Part shown: positions 34,546 to 44,418 of the stretch, one piece after another
Position numbering within the stretch: the stretch's first letter is position 1
Layout: every line of letters begins with the position of its first letter
Assembly (NCBI GenBank): GCA_019358975.1
Contig: JAHHIL010000001.1
Location: 62,001 to 126,000 of the forward strand
Direction of reading: 5' to 3'
DNA length: 64,000 bases
Origin: Trichocoleus desertorum ATA4-8-CV12
GTDB taxonomy: Bacteria > Cyanobacteriota > Cyanobacteriia > FACHB-46
Notes under the pieces: model-generated
Told to the model about the DNA's origin: nothing
The model's database searches: none
What the model saw: the letters and a program-made list of their open reading frames with translations, nothing else
Position numbers and translations under genes: made by a program

Positions 34546-35565
34546 TCAGGAAGTTGGGCCTGAGTTGATCGAGATGAGTAATTGAGTTTTAGCGAAATCG
34601 ATAGAACGAGCAATCCGAATTCCTTCCTTGGTAACATAAGCCACTTCTGGATAGTACTGGGCTGGCGGCTTTTCGGGGGCACGGGCTACAGATTCCGCGA
34701 TCCGCAGTTGGGTTGGCTCCATTTGCAGCGCCATAATCCGACATTGCGTATTCCCACTTGCGCCCGCATGAGCCACACCCCGCAATCGGCCCCAAACCAC
34801 AATATCGCCGTCTGCAATCAGAGAACTGCCAGGATTGATGTCTCCTATGACCACGATGGTACCGGGATGGCGAATCTCGACCCCAGAACGCACCGTGGTC
34901 TGAATATAGAGCGGATCGGCTAAAGCAGGTTGGGTAGCAGTAGTGGGTTGGCTGAGGTGGGCGACGGCTGCTTGTTGCTCAACCGAATAACCTGCGGTAG
35001 CTGCGGCCACAGCAGTTTGGCGGCGACTGGTAGCCACCCGCTTGAGTTGCAGTTGCACTTCTGAAAGAGCATCCGCGATCGCCTGGAGCTGCCGCCCATC
35101 CAGCAAGCGATCTCTCGCCATCAGATGCACAACGGTTCCGGGTTGCCAAAAGCGATCGCCCCCCGATAAGCGTTGCTTGAGTTGTTGCCATAAGTCAGCC
35201 CAAGTTAGAGCCGTCGGAGAAGGCGGATCGCTAACCTCCGTTTCGGGAGGCAACATCAAAAGTAATTGGCCTGCCTCACTCTTGAACCGCACCTGTAGGT
35301 CTTTGATCAGAGGTACTTCTGAAGCAGGAGCTGATGTAGACTGAGCAGCCGCATCGGGAACTGCATCGGGAACTGTATCGGAAGCTGCGTCGGGAGCCGT
35401 AACAGAAGTTTTCACAGCAGACTCGGCAGGTTCCGTTGGATTGGGAGGCGTCGCTGTACTTGTGGTCGTGGCTCCGGCAGATGCAGGGTTAGGAGTTACA
35501 ACTGCGTTGCTTTGCGTGGGGGCAGCAGGTGGAGCAGAAATAGGAGTGTTGGAATCAGAGGTCAT
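34546..35565 (-). CDS. minC: Septum site-determining protein MinC
   Basis: About 339 residues, longer than E. coli MinC because of an N-terminal ~85-residue Ala/Pro/Thr-rich disordered region, which is common in cyanobacteria. An N-domain-like stretch follows (VHLMARDRLLDGRQLQAIAD), then the right-handed beta-helical MinC C-domain: GVEIRHPGTIVVIGDINPGS, LIADGDIVVWGRLRGVAHAG. MinC blocks FtsZ polymer assembly. The ATG at 35565 is preferred; the frame is open to an ATG at 35634, 21 bp after the preceding gene, so the start is uncertain. Confidence 0.92.
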   Translation of the reverse strand: MTSDSNTPISAPPAAPTQSNAVVTPNPASAGATTTSTATPPNPTEPAESAVKTSVTAPDAASDTVPDAVPDAAAQSTSAPASEVPLIKDLQVRFKSEAGQLLLMLPPETEVSDPPSPTALTWADLWQQLKQRLSGGDRFWQPGTVVHLMARDRLLDGRQLQAIADALSEVQLQLKRVATSRRQTAVAAATAGYSVEQQAAVAHLSQPTTATQPALADPLYIQTTVRSGVEIRHPGTIVVIGDINPGSSLIADGDIVVWGRLRGVAHAGASGNTQCRIMALQMEPTQLRIAESVARAPEKPPAQYYPEVAYVTKEGIRIARSIDFAKTQLLISINSGPTS

Positions 35566-35655
35566 GCGAAACGTGCCTAAGCGGTTAGAACCTGAAACGA
35601 TTCTGGGGGACTTTGCAGACTCATTTCCCCTCATTAAAGACGGTAGGACTGTATT

Positions 35656-36981
35656 CTAGCTAGGTTTGCTAAGCCGACGATAAACTGTGGCTAAGCCATC
35701 GGCATCCCCTACATTGCCAGGAAACAGCACCACAGGCAAGCTAGGAAAGAGAGGATGATTCGCGGGAGTGCAAACCATTGAGCAGCCTGCTAAGACTTGG
35801 CCTAAGAGTCGAGCTGTGGTTAAGTTTAAGCCAGTGCTCAACACGTCATTGGAGGTAATGCCGCCTTTACTAATCAGGAAGCCAATCTCACGGGGTAATC
35901 CGCGCACTACATCCATTAGCAAGGCTGAAACCGCTGTACCAAAGTCTAAGCGTACCTGCACATCCTCAAAGGTCAGCTCTTGCCGACTGGTGTAAACCAC
36001 GGGCGTTTTCCCAGCGACATGAGCCTCACGGACAGCCTGCAACGTTTCGTCTAAGAGGGCCGCGCGACTGGCAGCAGCACCATCTCTCAGCCGCGCTACT
36101 TCGACCTCAATCCCGACAATGCCTGGTTCTTGCAAGAGTCGTTCCAGCTGCTCGGTGGTTTTTTGGACGTGGGAACCCACAATGACTGCCCCTGGTTTGC
36201 CATCTCTGGCGTACTGGGCCATATTTTCTGGTGGAGTTGGCTGGGGAGGCAAGGCGGCTAGAGCGGTGAGCAAACTAGCGGCACTACGAAATAAAAACCG
36301 CTTTCCTGCGGCTGCGATCGCCAAAATATCAGATGCAAAGTGATTTAAGTCGGTTTGGTTTTCTGCATCGACTACGCCGCATTGATTGTGGTTGAGCTGT
36401 CTCAGGCGATCGCGTACCCCAGCTTGAATGTCAGCCGTGAGAAATCGCTCAACTTGATCAGCGGTGATACGCCCTTGAGTTTTCTCCTCCACATAATCGG
36501 GCAAGTAACTGTGCTGATAAGCGAACACAGAGTCACGGGCAAATTCTGTTTCATGTACCGGAGTAGGCACGCCATCCATCATTAAGTAATGGATGCTGTC
36601 CCGCGTGAATCTTCCCCCCTCGAAGAAAGCAGGGACAAGAAAGTGAGCATCAAACGGCCCCAACTCCTCCGCGATCGCATCGGTTTCTACAGGATAGTGA
36701 CCGCGCAGCGTGGAGTCAGAGCGGCTAACGATCAAAAAATCTTGACTATTCTCTAGGGCGATTGCCTGCTTTAAGTTTTGACAAGCTTCTCGCGTCACGG
36801 TTGTAGCTTCTTCCGGCGACAAGGCGCGAGTGTTGGTCAAGACAAAAAAGATGGGAGACTCATCCGCTAACCCGACTCGCAGCGTTTCTACATCCCAGCG
36901 GGTCAGGAGCAAACAGCTATGGACAGTCTGCGATCCGGTGGGATCGTCATCGAGAACAATAATTTTAGGCTTGGTAGTCAT
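35656..36981 (-). CDS. Four-carbon acid sugar kinase family protein (DUF1537)
   Basis: About 441 residues. The N-terminal substrate-binding half starts with IIVLDDDPTGSQTVHSCLLL; the C-terminal nucleotide-binding half has GFLISKGGITSNDVLS and MVCTPANHPLFPSLPVVLFP. The family includes 3-oxo-tetronate and D-threonate kinases that phosphorylate four-carbon acid sugars; the cyanobacterial substrate is not known. The ATG at 36981 is used, 2 bp after the stop of the preceding membrane protein gene, so the two are probably coupled. The usual epimerase/aldolase partners are not adjacent. Confidence 0.88.
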   Translation of the reverse strand: MTTKPKIIVLDDDPTGSQTVHSCLLLTRWDVETLRVGLADESPIFFVLTNTRALSPEEATTVTREACQNLKQAIALENSQDFLIVSRSDSTLRGHYPVETDAIAEELGPFDAHFLVPAFFEGGRFTRDSIHYLMMDGVPTPVHETEFARDSVFAYQHSYLPDYVEEKTQGRITADQVERFLTADIQAGVRDRLRQLNHNQCGVVDAENQTDLNHFASDILAIAAAGKRFLFRSAASLLTALAALPPQPTPPENMAQYARDGKPGAVIVGSHVQKTTEQLERLLQEPGIVGIEVEVARLRDGAAASRAALLDETLQAVREAHVAGKTPVVYTSRQELTFEDVQVRLDFGTAVSALLMDVVRGLPREIGFLISKGGITSNDVLSTGLNLTTARLLGQVLAGCSMVCTPANHPLFPSLPVVLFPGNVGDADGLATVYRRLSKPS

Positions 36982-36983
36982 GC

Positions 36984-37631
36984 TCAACTGAATCGCTGGT
37001 TTTGTAACTTCTTCATTTCTGCTTGCACATCGACTGCGATGTCCAATGCCTGATTCAGCAATCGTCCATGTTCGCTAGCTTGATCATTAACTTGTAAAGT
37101 CGCTAAGGCTGTCAAGTTATTGTCAAATAAATCTGAATGTCGAGCCATGAAGCGGTGATTCGTTCGCAAAATTCTTTCAGTTTTCAGCGCTCGGACTAAA
37201 TCAGATCTGGTGAGTTCTAAGGCTTCAATCACCTGCTCTCGGTTGTGCAGAGCTACTTCTGAGTTACCTGCTGCTTCAATTTGGTCGTTGATGTCGATCG
37301 CCTTAATCACCGCGTTGTAACGATCCACATCCATCACTAAGTTAATCAGATGGCGATTTTTACGGCTAAAGTGAATCGTTTGCACATCATCCACTACGAG
37401 TCCTACCACGGCACTCAAATGTAGGACGATCAGGAGAAATGTGTGGTGAGCAAAATTTAGTGATAAAACCCAATAGCTGAGAGCGAGAAGGGCGATCGCA
37501 ATTAGAGTCCTGAGCAATTCCCAGCTAATTTGTCTTCGGGTGGGAGGAATCAGCAAGTCGCCACGCCGCACGCCGCTCAGCCGTCGCAGCTCGCCTTTGG
37601 TAATCTCTAAGCCCTGTAAATCCGCTCGCAT
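36984..37631 (-). CDS. Hypothetical membrane protein, 215 aa
   Basis: Two adjacent hydrophobic segments (about residues 40-60 LLRTLIAIALLALSYWVLSL, and 64-84 HTFLLIVLHLSAVVGLVV) form a probable hairpin, followed by a ~130-residue helical cytoplasmic part rich in Asp, Asn and His (NLVMDVDRYNAVIKAIDIND). I do not recognise the family. It precedes the DUF1537 kinase with a 2-bp gap and may be co-transcribed. Confidence 0.7.
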   Translation of the reverse strand: MRADLQGLEITKGELRRLSGVRRGDLLIPPTRRQISWELLRTLIAIALLALSYWVLSLNFAHHTFLLIVLHLSAVVGLVVDDVQTIHFSRKNRHLINLVMDVDRYNAVIKAIDINDQIEAAGNSEVALHNREQVIEALELTRSDLVRALKTERILRTNHRFMARHSDLFDNNLTALATLQVNDQASEHGRLLNQALDIAVDVQAEMKKLQNQRFS

Positions 37632-37910
37632 CCGTCGATGCCCCCTAATTAGGTCTAGCAGGCTGTGCTTTGTTTGCTACTGCTCATGATCTTAAAGTTC
37701 ATGATCTTAAGTTTGACTCCTGCCCCGCCTCGGAGGTTTCACGGTAAATCAAACTTCTCGACGTTGCCAATTATTAGTGGTTGATCTCTCGTCTCTCTTG
37801 CTGGTGATCTCTGGGCGATCGCACCGCTGTTACAGTTGATTGCAACGCCTGAGCAGTTGTAGATCCGCTCAGAACGCCTGGGAAATCTATAAAGATCAGT
37901 GAGAAATAGA

Positions 37911-38717
37911 ATGGCTCAAAACATTTTTCTGCGGAATAATGTGAACGTCCTTGGAAAGGGTACGCAACCAATCCTGTTCGCTCACGGATTCGGGTGTGAT
38001 CAAAATGTATGGCGTTTTGTCACATCAGCTTTCGAGAATGATTACAAAGTCGTTTTATTCGATTATGTCGGGTCTGGAAAGTCAGATCTTCAGGCTTATA
38101 GCCCTGAGCGCTACAGTGACCTCAAAGGTTATGCCCAGGATGTGCTGGATGTCTGCACCGCACTGGATTTGCAGGACGTGATTTTTGTTGGGCACTCGGT
38201 GAGTAGTGTCATTGGCATCTTGGCATCGATTCAAGCTCCCCAGCGCTTCAGCCATCTGATTCTCATGGCTCCTTCGCCCTGCTATCTCAATGATCTGCCG
38301 GACTACCCAGGCGGATTCGATCGCCGAGACATTGAAGACCTGTTGGATCTGATGGATAAAAACTACATCGGCTGGGCCAGCTTTCTCGCTCCAGTGATTA
38401 TGCAGAACTCAGAACACCCAGAACTGGCTCAAGAGCTTGAGACTAGCTTTTGCTCCACCGATCCGGTAATTATGCGTCGCTTTGCTGAGGTTACCTTTTT
38501 CTCTGACAACCGCTCTGACTTGCCTCAAGTAACCGTGCCATCGCTGATCCTGCAATGCTCTGAAGATGCGATCGCTCCGACTGAGGTAGGCCATTACATG
38601 CATCACTATTTGAGCGAAAGCGCCTTGCAAATCATGCAGGCAACCGGGCATTGCCCCCATATGAGCCATCCAGAAGAAGCCATTCAGCTGATGCAGGACT
38701 ATTTGTCTGTAGCTTAG
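37911..38717 (+). CDS. rsbQ: RsbQ-type alpha/beta hydrolase
   Basis: A 268-residue hydrolase of the RsbQ/KAI2/D14 group. The catalytic triad is Ser96 (GHSVSS), Asp219 (CSEDA) and His247 (TGHCPH), the same numbering that I recall for Bacillus subtilis RsbQ. Oxyanion region [12 protein letters not shown] and [10 protein letters not shown] also match. In Bacillus, RsbQ is required for energy-stress signalling through its PAS-phosphatase partner RsbP; plant relatives KAI2 and D14 are karrikin and strigolactone receptors. The next gene, 29 bp downstream, is a PAS histidine kinase, so RsbQ probably makes or delivers a small ligand for that PAS domain. The ligand is unknown. Confidence 0.92.
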   Translation: MAQNIFLRNNVNVLGKGTQPILFAHGFGCDQNVWRFVTSAFENDYKVVLFDYVGSGKSDLQAYSPERYSDLKGYAQDVLDVCTALDLQDVIFVGHSVSSVIGILASIQAPQRFSHLILMAPSPCYLNDLPDYPGGFDRRDIEDLLDLMDKNYIGWASFLAPVIMQNSEHPELAQELETSFCSTDPVIMRRFAEVTFFSDNRSDLPQVTVPSLILQCSEDAIAPTEVGHYMHHYLSESALQIMQATGHCPHMSHPEEAIQLMQDYLSVA

Positions 38718-38746
38718 GATACATAAAGCCCGCAATTTCTAAGTTT

Positions 38747-40498
38747 ATGGTGTGCCAGATAGACGGGCTGCTCAATACAGCTCCCTGCGGTTTCCTCTCA
38801 TTTACAGACAATGGCACCATTGCAATGGTTAATGCCACCCTGTCTAAATTGCTGGGATATGAGCCAGATCAGTTAGAGGGGCTACCCATCGCATCGATTC
38901 TACCGATCGCCAGCCGCATCTTCTATCAAACCCATCTCTTTCCACTGTTGAAGCTGCTCGGCAAAGTTGAGGAGATTTATCTCTTGTTGCGCTCTAAGCA
39001 GGGAAATGATGTCCCCATGCTGATTAATGCGGTGCGGCAAGAACGAGATAACAGCTGCTCCAACGACTGCATCTTTGTTCCCATTCGCCAGCGCATCCAG
39101 TATGAAGACGAACTGCTGCAAGCTAAGAAAGTAGCAGAAGCCGCTACTCGCGCCCAGAATCAGGCTAACGCAGCATTAGAGCAAGCTCAGGCAGCATTGG
39201 AACTTAAGCAGATAGAGCTATTGGAGTTGAATGCCAAACTGGAAGAGCAAGTGCAGCAACGGACGGCTCAACTGCAACAAGCCTTGAATTTTGAGTCATT
39301 ACTGCAACGAATTACAGCCAAGGTCCGTGACAGTTTGGATGAGCAACACATCCTCCAAACAGCCGTACAGGAATTAGGAGCGGGATTGGGCGTTGAGTAT
39401 TGCGATGTCGAAATCTATCAGGCTGACCACACGCGAGCTACGACTGCCTATGAATCTCACCAAACTTTAGCTGCCGCTCAAGGGTGGTTTTTGCAAATCA
39501 CTCCTGCCTCTCCCTCGAATGTTGCTTTTTTAGAGAGGGAAGCTCTGCAATTTTGCCCTATTACTCCAGATAAAGCGCCTCCTAATGTCAGCCAATTAGT
39601 CATCCTCGCTTGCTCTATTTACGATGATCAAGGGGTTTTAGGGGATCTGTGGCTGTTTAGGCGAAAAGAAGAAAGCTTTAACGACTTAGAAATCCGACTG
39701 GTACAACAGGTAGCGAATCACTGTGCGATCGCCCTGCGCCAATCACGCTTATATCGCGAAGCTCAGCGACAAGTGCAAGAACTGGAACGGTTGAGCCAGC
39801 TCAAAGATGATTTTCTTAACACGGTTTCTCACGAACTCCGTACCCCCATGTCTAGCATTAAACTAGCCACTCAAGTGCTAGAGGTAAACTTGCAAACGCT
39901 GGGGCTGTTTGGCGATGAATCCCATGCGATCGCCCGTTCTTGCAAAATCATTCGCGAGGAAGGCCAGCGGGAGATGGAGCTGATTAACAATCTCCTCGAC
40001 ATGGCTCGACTAGATGCTGATACCGAGCCGCTTAACCTTGCTACGATTGATCTTCAGCTTTTCATTCCTTATTTTATAGAGCCGTTTGTTGAGCGAATTC
40101 GTCATCAACAACAACACTTTCAGATCAATATTCCTGACAATCTGCCACCCTTAACCACCGATATTGCCTATTTAGAACGAATCTTGATCGAGCTGCTGCA
40201 TAATGCTTGCAAATATAGTCCTGCTGGAGCCGCGATCGCTTTGTCCGCTCAAGCAACTTCAACCGCACTAGAAATTCGCGTGAGTAATTCTGGAGTTGAG
40301 ATTCCAGCCGCAGAACAGGAGCATATTTTTAGCAAGTTTTACCGCATTCCCAACCACGATCCCTGGAAGTATAGCGGGACAGGGCTGGGGTTAGCGCTGG
40401 TAAAGAAGTTTGCCGATCGTTTAGGGATCGCCATTCGAGTGGAAAGTGGTGGCGGCGAAACTGCCTTTGTTCTGGAGTTTGCGATCGCCTTGCCATAA
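38747..40498 (+). CDS. PAS-GAF sensor histidine kinase paired with RsbQ
   Basis: About 583 residues. Order: N-terminal RsbP-like PAS domain (LLNTAPCGFLSFTDNGTIAM, LGYEPDQLEG), coiled coil (about 135-205, AEAATRAQNQANAALEQAQA), GAF domain (about 210-365), HisKA with DFLNTVSHELRTPMSSIKLA (phosphoacceptor His), and HATPase with LHNACKYS and YSGTGLGLALVKKFAD. It should autophosphorylate in response to a PAS-bound signal and pass the phosphate to an unidentified regulator. Start at 38747 is preferred because it opens the PAS domain; the longer frame to 38651 overlaps rsbQ. In Bacillus the PAS partner is a PP2C phosphatase, so here the output module differs. Confidence 0.9.
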   Translation: MVCQIDGLLNTAPCGFLSFTDNGTIAMVNATLSKLLGYEPDQLEGLPIASILPIASRIFYQTHLFPLLKLLGKVEEIYLLLRSKQGNDVPMLINAVRQERDNSCSNDCIFVPIRQRIQYEDELLQAKKVAEAATRAQNQANAALEQAQAALELKQIELLELNAKLEEQVQQRTAQLQQALNFESLLQRITAKVRDSLDEQHILQTAVQELGAGLGVEYCDVEIYQADHTRATTAYESHQTLAAAQGWFLQITPASPSNVAFLEREALQFCPITPDKAPPNVSQLVILACSIYDDQGVLGDLWLFRRKEESFNDLEIRLVQQVANHCAIALRQSRLYREAQRQVQELERLSQLKDDFLNTVSHELRTPMSSIKLATQVLEVNLQTLGLFGDESHAIARSCKIIREEGQREMELINNLLDMARLDADTEPLNLATIDLQLFIPYFIEPFVERIRHQQQHFQINIPDNLPPLTTDIAYLERILIELLHNACKYSPAGAAIALSAQATSTALEIRVSNSGVEIPAAEQEHIFSKFYRIPNHDPWKYSGTGLGLALVKKFADRLGIAIRVESGGGETAFVLEFAIALP

Positions 40499-40500
40499 AA

Positions 40501-40580
40501 CCTAACCCCCAACCCCTTCCCTGCAAGGGAAGGAGAGCCAGATTCAAAGTCCCTCTCCGTGTCGGAAAGGGGTTAGGGGA
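40501..40580. repeat. Dispersed GC-rich inverted-repeat element
   Basis: Outer arms CCTAACCCCCAACCCCTTCC (40501-40520) and GGAAAGGGGTTAGGGG (40564-40579) are imperfectly inverted; an inner hairpin CTTCCCT-GCA-AGGGAAG lies at 40516-40532. Elements of this look are scattered between genes in many cyanobacteria. Here it lies between convergent genes and may act as a terminator. Confidence 0.7.
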
Positions 40581-40616
40581 GAGGCGGTGCAAGGGGTAGA
40601 ACTTGGAGGTTTGGTT

Positions 40617-42839
40617 TTAGTGAACCAACTCGATCGCGCGTTTGGCGATCGCTGCCGCAGTCAAACCATTAAAAGCCATTAATTCTCCGGCACTAGCAGT
40701 GGTTTCACCCCGCTTCCAGGCAAAGGTGTCTCGCTTGCTGGTGCTGCGGAGCATGATTGGCTCTAGCATGCCACTGGCACCCCCAGTAATGCCGAGCAGG
40801 GCATCGCCGCCAAACAAGGCTGCAAAACCAGCATCATCCAAGAATGTACCGTCGGCTTCAGAGCAGGTGTCCCAAGCCACATCTGAGGGACGGTAGAGGC
40901 GACGAGGATTGATAATTGAGACAACGCGCACCGCTAGTCCTTCGGTTTCCAAGAAAGTCGCGGCTTCTAGAGCGGGAATCAGGGTCATATCACCAATCAC
41001 CGCTAAGACTACGAGCTTGCCGCCTTCCGTGCCAGCAATTTCTTGCAGCGTCACGGCTCCTTGCTCCAATCCTTGCTGAGCTTGGGCAAATGTGGTGCGA
41101 ATCGGCAAAGGTGATTTGCTGGCTGTGATCACCACGCCTTTGTTCTTGGTCGTCAAAGCCCAGTCGTAACAAACTTGGATGCTGTTGGCATCGGGTGGGA
41201 ATAGCGGAAAGACATTGCCATTCCGCATCATCGCAGCGAAGTACGCTTCCACTTCCGGGCGTTGGTGGGTCCAACCGTTGCGGCCTTGCTCCAAGGCTCC
41301 AGCCGTAAACAGCGTCACGGTAGAAGGAGCCGGGCGGCGCAGTTCAGACATGGCTTGGGTCACCGTCTGCCAAATGGGTAAGCCGTTGATCGCAAACGAT
41401 TCGTAAGAGCACCAGAGCGTGCGACTCCCCATCAAAGCTAACCCTGCGGCCAAGCCTGCACAAGCATCCTCGCTGAGGGGTTCATAAACCTGACCTGTGG
41501 GGCTTTGGTTGTAGAGGTCGTCGGTAGTGGGGTGAATAATCTTCAGCGCTTGGTTGATATTGGCAATTCCCGAAGCTTCGTTGCCGTCAGCGTTCGTCAC
41601 AATATAGTTGCGATCGCGCTGCCCTACCGCCGCCACCAATCCTCCCATCGCTGTCGTAGAAACCTTGGGTTCACCGCCAACCGAATATTCTTCCAGCGGT
41701 AGCTTACCAAGTTCAGGCAGAGGCAGTTCCAACTCAGTCACCGCAGTCTTGGCTGATGGTCCGCCGTTCGAGCGAGAAAAATTCGTCCGCACCAGTTCCC
41801 AAGCCTTTGCAGGCAAAGCGCGAGCTTGCAACGCTGCCACAATATCGGGGTTGTCGAGGGTGTGATGGGCATAAAGATTGTGAGATTTAGACCCACGAGC
41901 ATGTACCCCAGCGCCCTTGAGTTGCTTAATGATGAAGACCGTTAACTTGCCATTCAGCGCCAACTGAGCCGCTTTATCAACTCCAGCTAACACCGCCTCC
42001 GTGAATGCCAACCGCTGCTCAAACGAAAAAGCCGTGCTATCCACATAGGCTCCAGGTTGGTTTTGGTCATCGAAAGCCTTGGCATCCACCAAAATCACTT
42101 CCTCAAACCCGTTACCGCGCCAGTAAGCCAGCATTTCCTCGTTAGACTTCAGCGACACCATGCTGTGGTGTTCTTGGCTAAAGCCATTCCAAACCAACAC
42201 AGGTAAGAAATTGGTCGCTTCCGGATAAGCCGTATGGAAATGCGCCATCGAACTCATAATGTAAGGCTCACCCAAGCCCCCATCGCCCACCGTGTAAGGA
42301 AACAGCGTATTGCGGTGTAACAGCGCCGCCGCCATCGCGAAGTGTTGCCCCTGACCCAATGGCCCCGCCGGAGCCAAAATGCCCGGAATAAAGCCCGACA
42401 AATGCCCTAACAGCCCATGCTTCTCCCGGAAGCGATCGCGCAACTGCTGCACCGTCTTGATGCCCATATCTTCCAACGAGCGATCGAGGAACATCGCACT
42501 GTAGAAACCAGGCGCATGGTGCCCCACCTCCGTAATGATGTTCTTGTGCCCCAACATCACCAACGCCGCATAAGCCTCCGCTTGGCTGGCAAACCCACCA
42601 GGGTGTCCCGAAGCCTTACTCGCCGTCACTTGCAAAATTAGGTAACGTAACGCATCCGCCGCCAACATCGTCTGATAAACCGCCGCCCGATCAGTCGAGT
42701 TGGCAATCGCCCTCTGCCCCTCCGCGATCGCAGGCATTTGGCCATAGGCATCAAACCCAGGCACCGTATCACCGAAATGTTGAATGCCTTCACAGAAAGC
42801 AGGAGTAGCTGACATGGGATTAGGAGTGACTGCGGTCAT
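40617..42839 (-). CDS. Transketolase/phosphoketolase-superfamily enzyme, cyanobacterial type
   Basis: A 740-residue thiamine-diphosphate enzyme. The N-terminal half has SKASGHPGGFASQAEAYAAL and the ThDP motif VGDGGLGE ... VLVWN; the C-terminal half has transketolase-like VVSIINPRRLYRPSDVAWDT. It is related to phosphoketolase, which splits xylulose-5-P to acetyl-P and glyceraldehyde-3-P, but lacks several of its usual blocks. Some cyanobacterial genomes label this group xylulose-5-phosphate 3-epimerase. The exact reaction is therefore open. The ATG at 42839 is used; the open frame further upstream runs through low-complexity repeats. It is divergent from class I aldolase, consistent with sugar phosphate metabolism. 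Confidence 0.78.
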   Translation of the reverse strand: MTAVTPNPMSATPAFCEGIQHFGDTVPGFDAYGQMPAIAEGQRAIANSTDRAAVYQTMLAADALRYLILQVTASKASGHPGGFASQAEAYAALVMLGHKNIITEVGHHAPGFYSAMFLDRSLEDMGIKTVQQLRDRFREKHGLLGHLSGFIPGILAPAGPLGQGQHFAMAAALLHRNTLFPYTVGDGGLGEPYIMSSMAHFHTAYPEATNFLPVLVWNGFSQEHHSMVSLKSNEEMLAYWRGNGFEEVILVDAKAFDDQNQPGAYVDSTAFSFEQRLAFTEAVLAGVDKAAQLALNGKLTVFIIKQLKGAGVHARGSKSHNLYAHHTLDNPDIVAALQARALPAKAWELVRTNFSRSNGGPSAKTAVTELELPLPELGKLPLEEYSVGGEPKVSTTAMGGLVAAVGQRDRNYIVTNADGNEASGIANINQALKIIHPTTDDLYNQSPTGQVYEPLSEDACAGLAAGLALMGSRTLWCSYESFAINGLPIWQTVTQAMSELRRPAPSTVTLFTAGALEQGRNGWTHQRPEVEAYFAAMMRNGNVFPLFPPDANSIQVCYDWALTTKNKGVVITASKSPLPIRTTFAQAQQGLEQGAVTLQEIAGTEGGKLVVLAVIGDMTLIPALEAATFLETEGLAVRVVSIINPRRLYRPSDVAWDTCSEADGTFLDDAGFAALFGGDALLGITGGASGMLEPIMLRSTSKRDTFAWKRGETTASAGELMAFNGLTAAAIAKRAIELVH

Positions 42840-42899
42840 GCTGAGATACCTGTTACCTGGTGCAATGTTGAGTCTGGTCTGGATTAACTCATTCCCATA

Positions 42900-43043
42900 G
42901 TACAAGGGTGAGGAGAGAGGAGTGAGGGGTGAGGGGTGAAAGTAGGAAGGATGAGGGATGTTCGGCCCTGCCGTTCGCGAAGCGTAGGATGAAAGGGGGT
43001 GAGGGGTAAGGAGTAAGGGGTGAGGAGTGAGGAGTGAAAAACT
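42900..43043. repeat. Low-complexity GGGTGA-rich tract
   Basis: Short imperfect units of GGGTGAG, GAGTGAG and AGGAGTGA recur over about 140 bp, interrupted near 42960-42990 by a GCCGTTCGCGAAGCG block. Such tracts are common between genes in cyanobacteria. It is probably non-coding. Confidence 0.75.
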
Positions 43044-43085
43044 TAACGATCCCAGGTATCGAAACACCCACACTTAGCTTCGTTT

Positions 43086-43146
43086 GGAGGGGGTCTGGGG
43101 GACGCAACCGTCCCTCAGCGGGGGTTTGGGGGCGAGTGCCCCCAAG
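43086..43146 (+). repeat. Dispersed 61-bp G-rich repeat, copy 1
   Basis: Starts GGAGGGGGTCTGGGGGACG and ends GTGCCCCCAAG. An inverted, nearly identical copy lies at 58095-58156, 15 kb away. Internal palindromes make paired hairpins. No open frame; likely a mobile or structural intergenic repeat family. Confidence 0.8.
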
Positions 43147-43250
43147 GCTCGGATTCTTCCAAATAAATACACCTACCCCCTAGACAACCTGATTACCATA
43201 GAAAGGACAACGAACCATCCGCGTTCTGAAAAAGTTTTGAGGACAAGCGT

Positions 43251-44333
43251 ATGACCGCTACAGTATCTGTGCCTCAGTCACTCGAATCTTGGCTTGGAGA
43301 CGAAGCCGAAGACCTCTTAACCCACAAAGCCAAAATCTCCAAAGACCTCTTACACCTACCCGGACCCGATTGGATCGATCGCATCTTTGCCCAAACCGAT
43401 CGCTCCTCCCAAGTCTTGCGGAGTTTGCAACAGCTCTACTCCTATGGCCGCTTAGCCAACACAGGTTACTTGTCGATTTTGCCTGTAGACCAAGGCATGG
43501 AACACTCCGCTGGTGCTTCCTTTGCCCCCAACCCCATCTACTTCGACAGCGAAAACATCATTAAATTAGCGATCGCCGCAGGCTGCAATGCCGTGGCCAC
43601 AACGCTGGGAGTGTTAGGCAGCGTGTCTCGCAAATACGCCCACAAAATTCCCTTCATTCTCAAACTCAACCACAACGAACTGCTCACCTACCCCAACAAA
43701 TTCGACCAGATCATGTTTGCCTCAGTCGAGCAAGCTTGGAATCTGGGAGCCGTTGCAGTAGGAGCCACGATTTACTTCGGTTCTGAAGAATCCGATCGCC
43801 AGATTCAAGAAGTGAGTCAAGCCTTTGCCCTAGCTCACGAATACGGCATGGCCACCATCCTTTGGTGCTACCTACGCAACGATGCCTTCAAGCAGGACAA
43901 GGACTATCACCTGGCAGGCGATCTGACGGCCCAAGCCAACCACCTCGGCGTCACTATCCAAGCCGACATCATCAAGCAAAAGTTGCCCGAACTCAACCAC
44001 GGCTATCAAGCAGTTGCCCAAGCCACAGGCAAAAGCTACGGCAAAACCCATGAGAAGGTTTATTCCGAACTTACGACCGACCACCCCATTGACCTGACCC
44101 GCTATCAGTTGCTCAACTGCTACGCCGGACGAGCGGGCCTGATTAACTCTGGGGGGGCTTCCGGTAAAAATGACTTTGCCGAAGCCATCCGGACTGCCGT
44201 GGTGAACAAACGGGCTGGGGGTTCTGGTTTAATCTCAGGCCGCAAGACCTTTCAGCGTCCATTTGAAGAAGGGGTGAAACTATTCCACGCCATTCAAGAC
44301 GTTTATTTGTCGTCGGATGTGACGATCGCCTGA
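43251..44333 (+). CDS. Class I fructose-bisphosphate aldolase
   Basis: A 360-residue aldolase of the FbaB/DhnA type, cleaving fructose-1,6-bisphosphate into dihydroxyacetone phosphate and glyceraldehyde-3-phosphate by a Schiff-base lysine. Characteristic blocks: [56 protein letters not shown] and [16 protein letters not shown]. Length fits the cyanobacterial group. A GAGGACA ribosome site precedes the ATG. It is transcribed away from the transketolase-like gene, with a 410-bp repeat-rich spacer between them. Confidence 0.93.
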   Translation: MTATVSVPQSLESWLGDEAEDLLTHKAKISKDLLHLPGPDWIDRIFAQTDRSSQVLRSLQQLYSYGRLANTGYLSILPVDQGMEHSAGASFAPNPIYFDSENIIKLAIAAGCNAVATTLGVLGSVSRKYAHKIPFILKLNHNELLTYPNKFDQIMFASVEQAWNLGAVAVGATIYFGSEESDRQIQEVSQAFALAHEYGMATILWCYLRNDAFKQDKDYHLAGDLTAQANHLGVTIQADIIKQKLPELNHGYQAVAQATGKSYGKTHEKVYSELTTDHPIDLTRYQLLNCYAGRAGLINSGGASGKNDFAEAIRTAVVNKRAGGSGLISGRKTFQRPFEEGVKLFHAIQDVYLSSDVTIA

Positions 44334-44418
44334 TGATTTCTTTGTGATTGACGCTTTGGGATTTGGGATTTTGGATTACTCTAGGAATCTGAGATCTAAT
44401 AACAAATCTGAAAGCGCA

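Noticed and set aside
42900-43043. CRISPR array
   Set aside because: The GGGTGA tract has short irregular units and no constant repeat/spacer alternation.
42840-43073. Upstream extension of the transketolase-like frame rich in LTPHPL and similar units
   Set aside because: The residues come from GGGTGA-type low-complexity repeats; the true start at 42839 begins family-like sequence.
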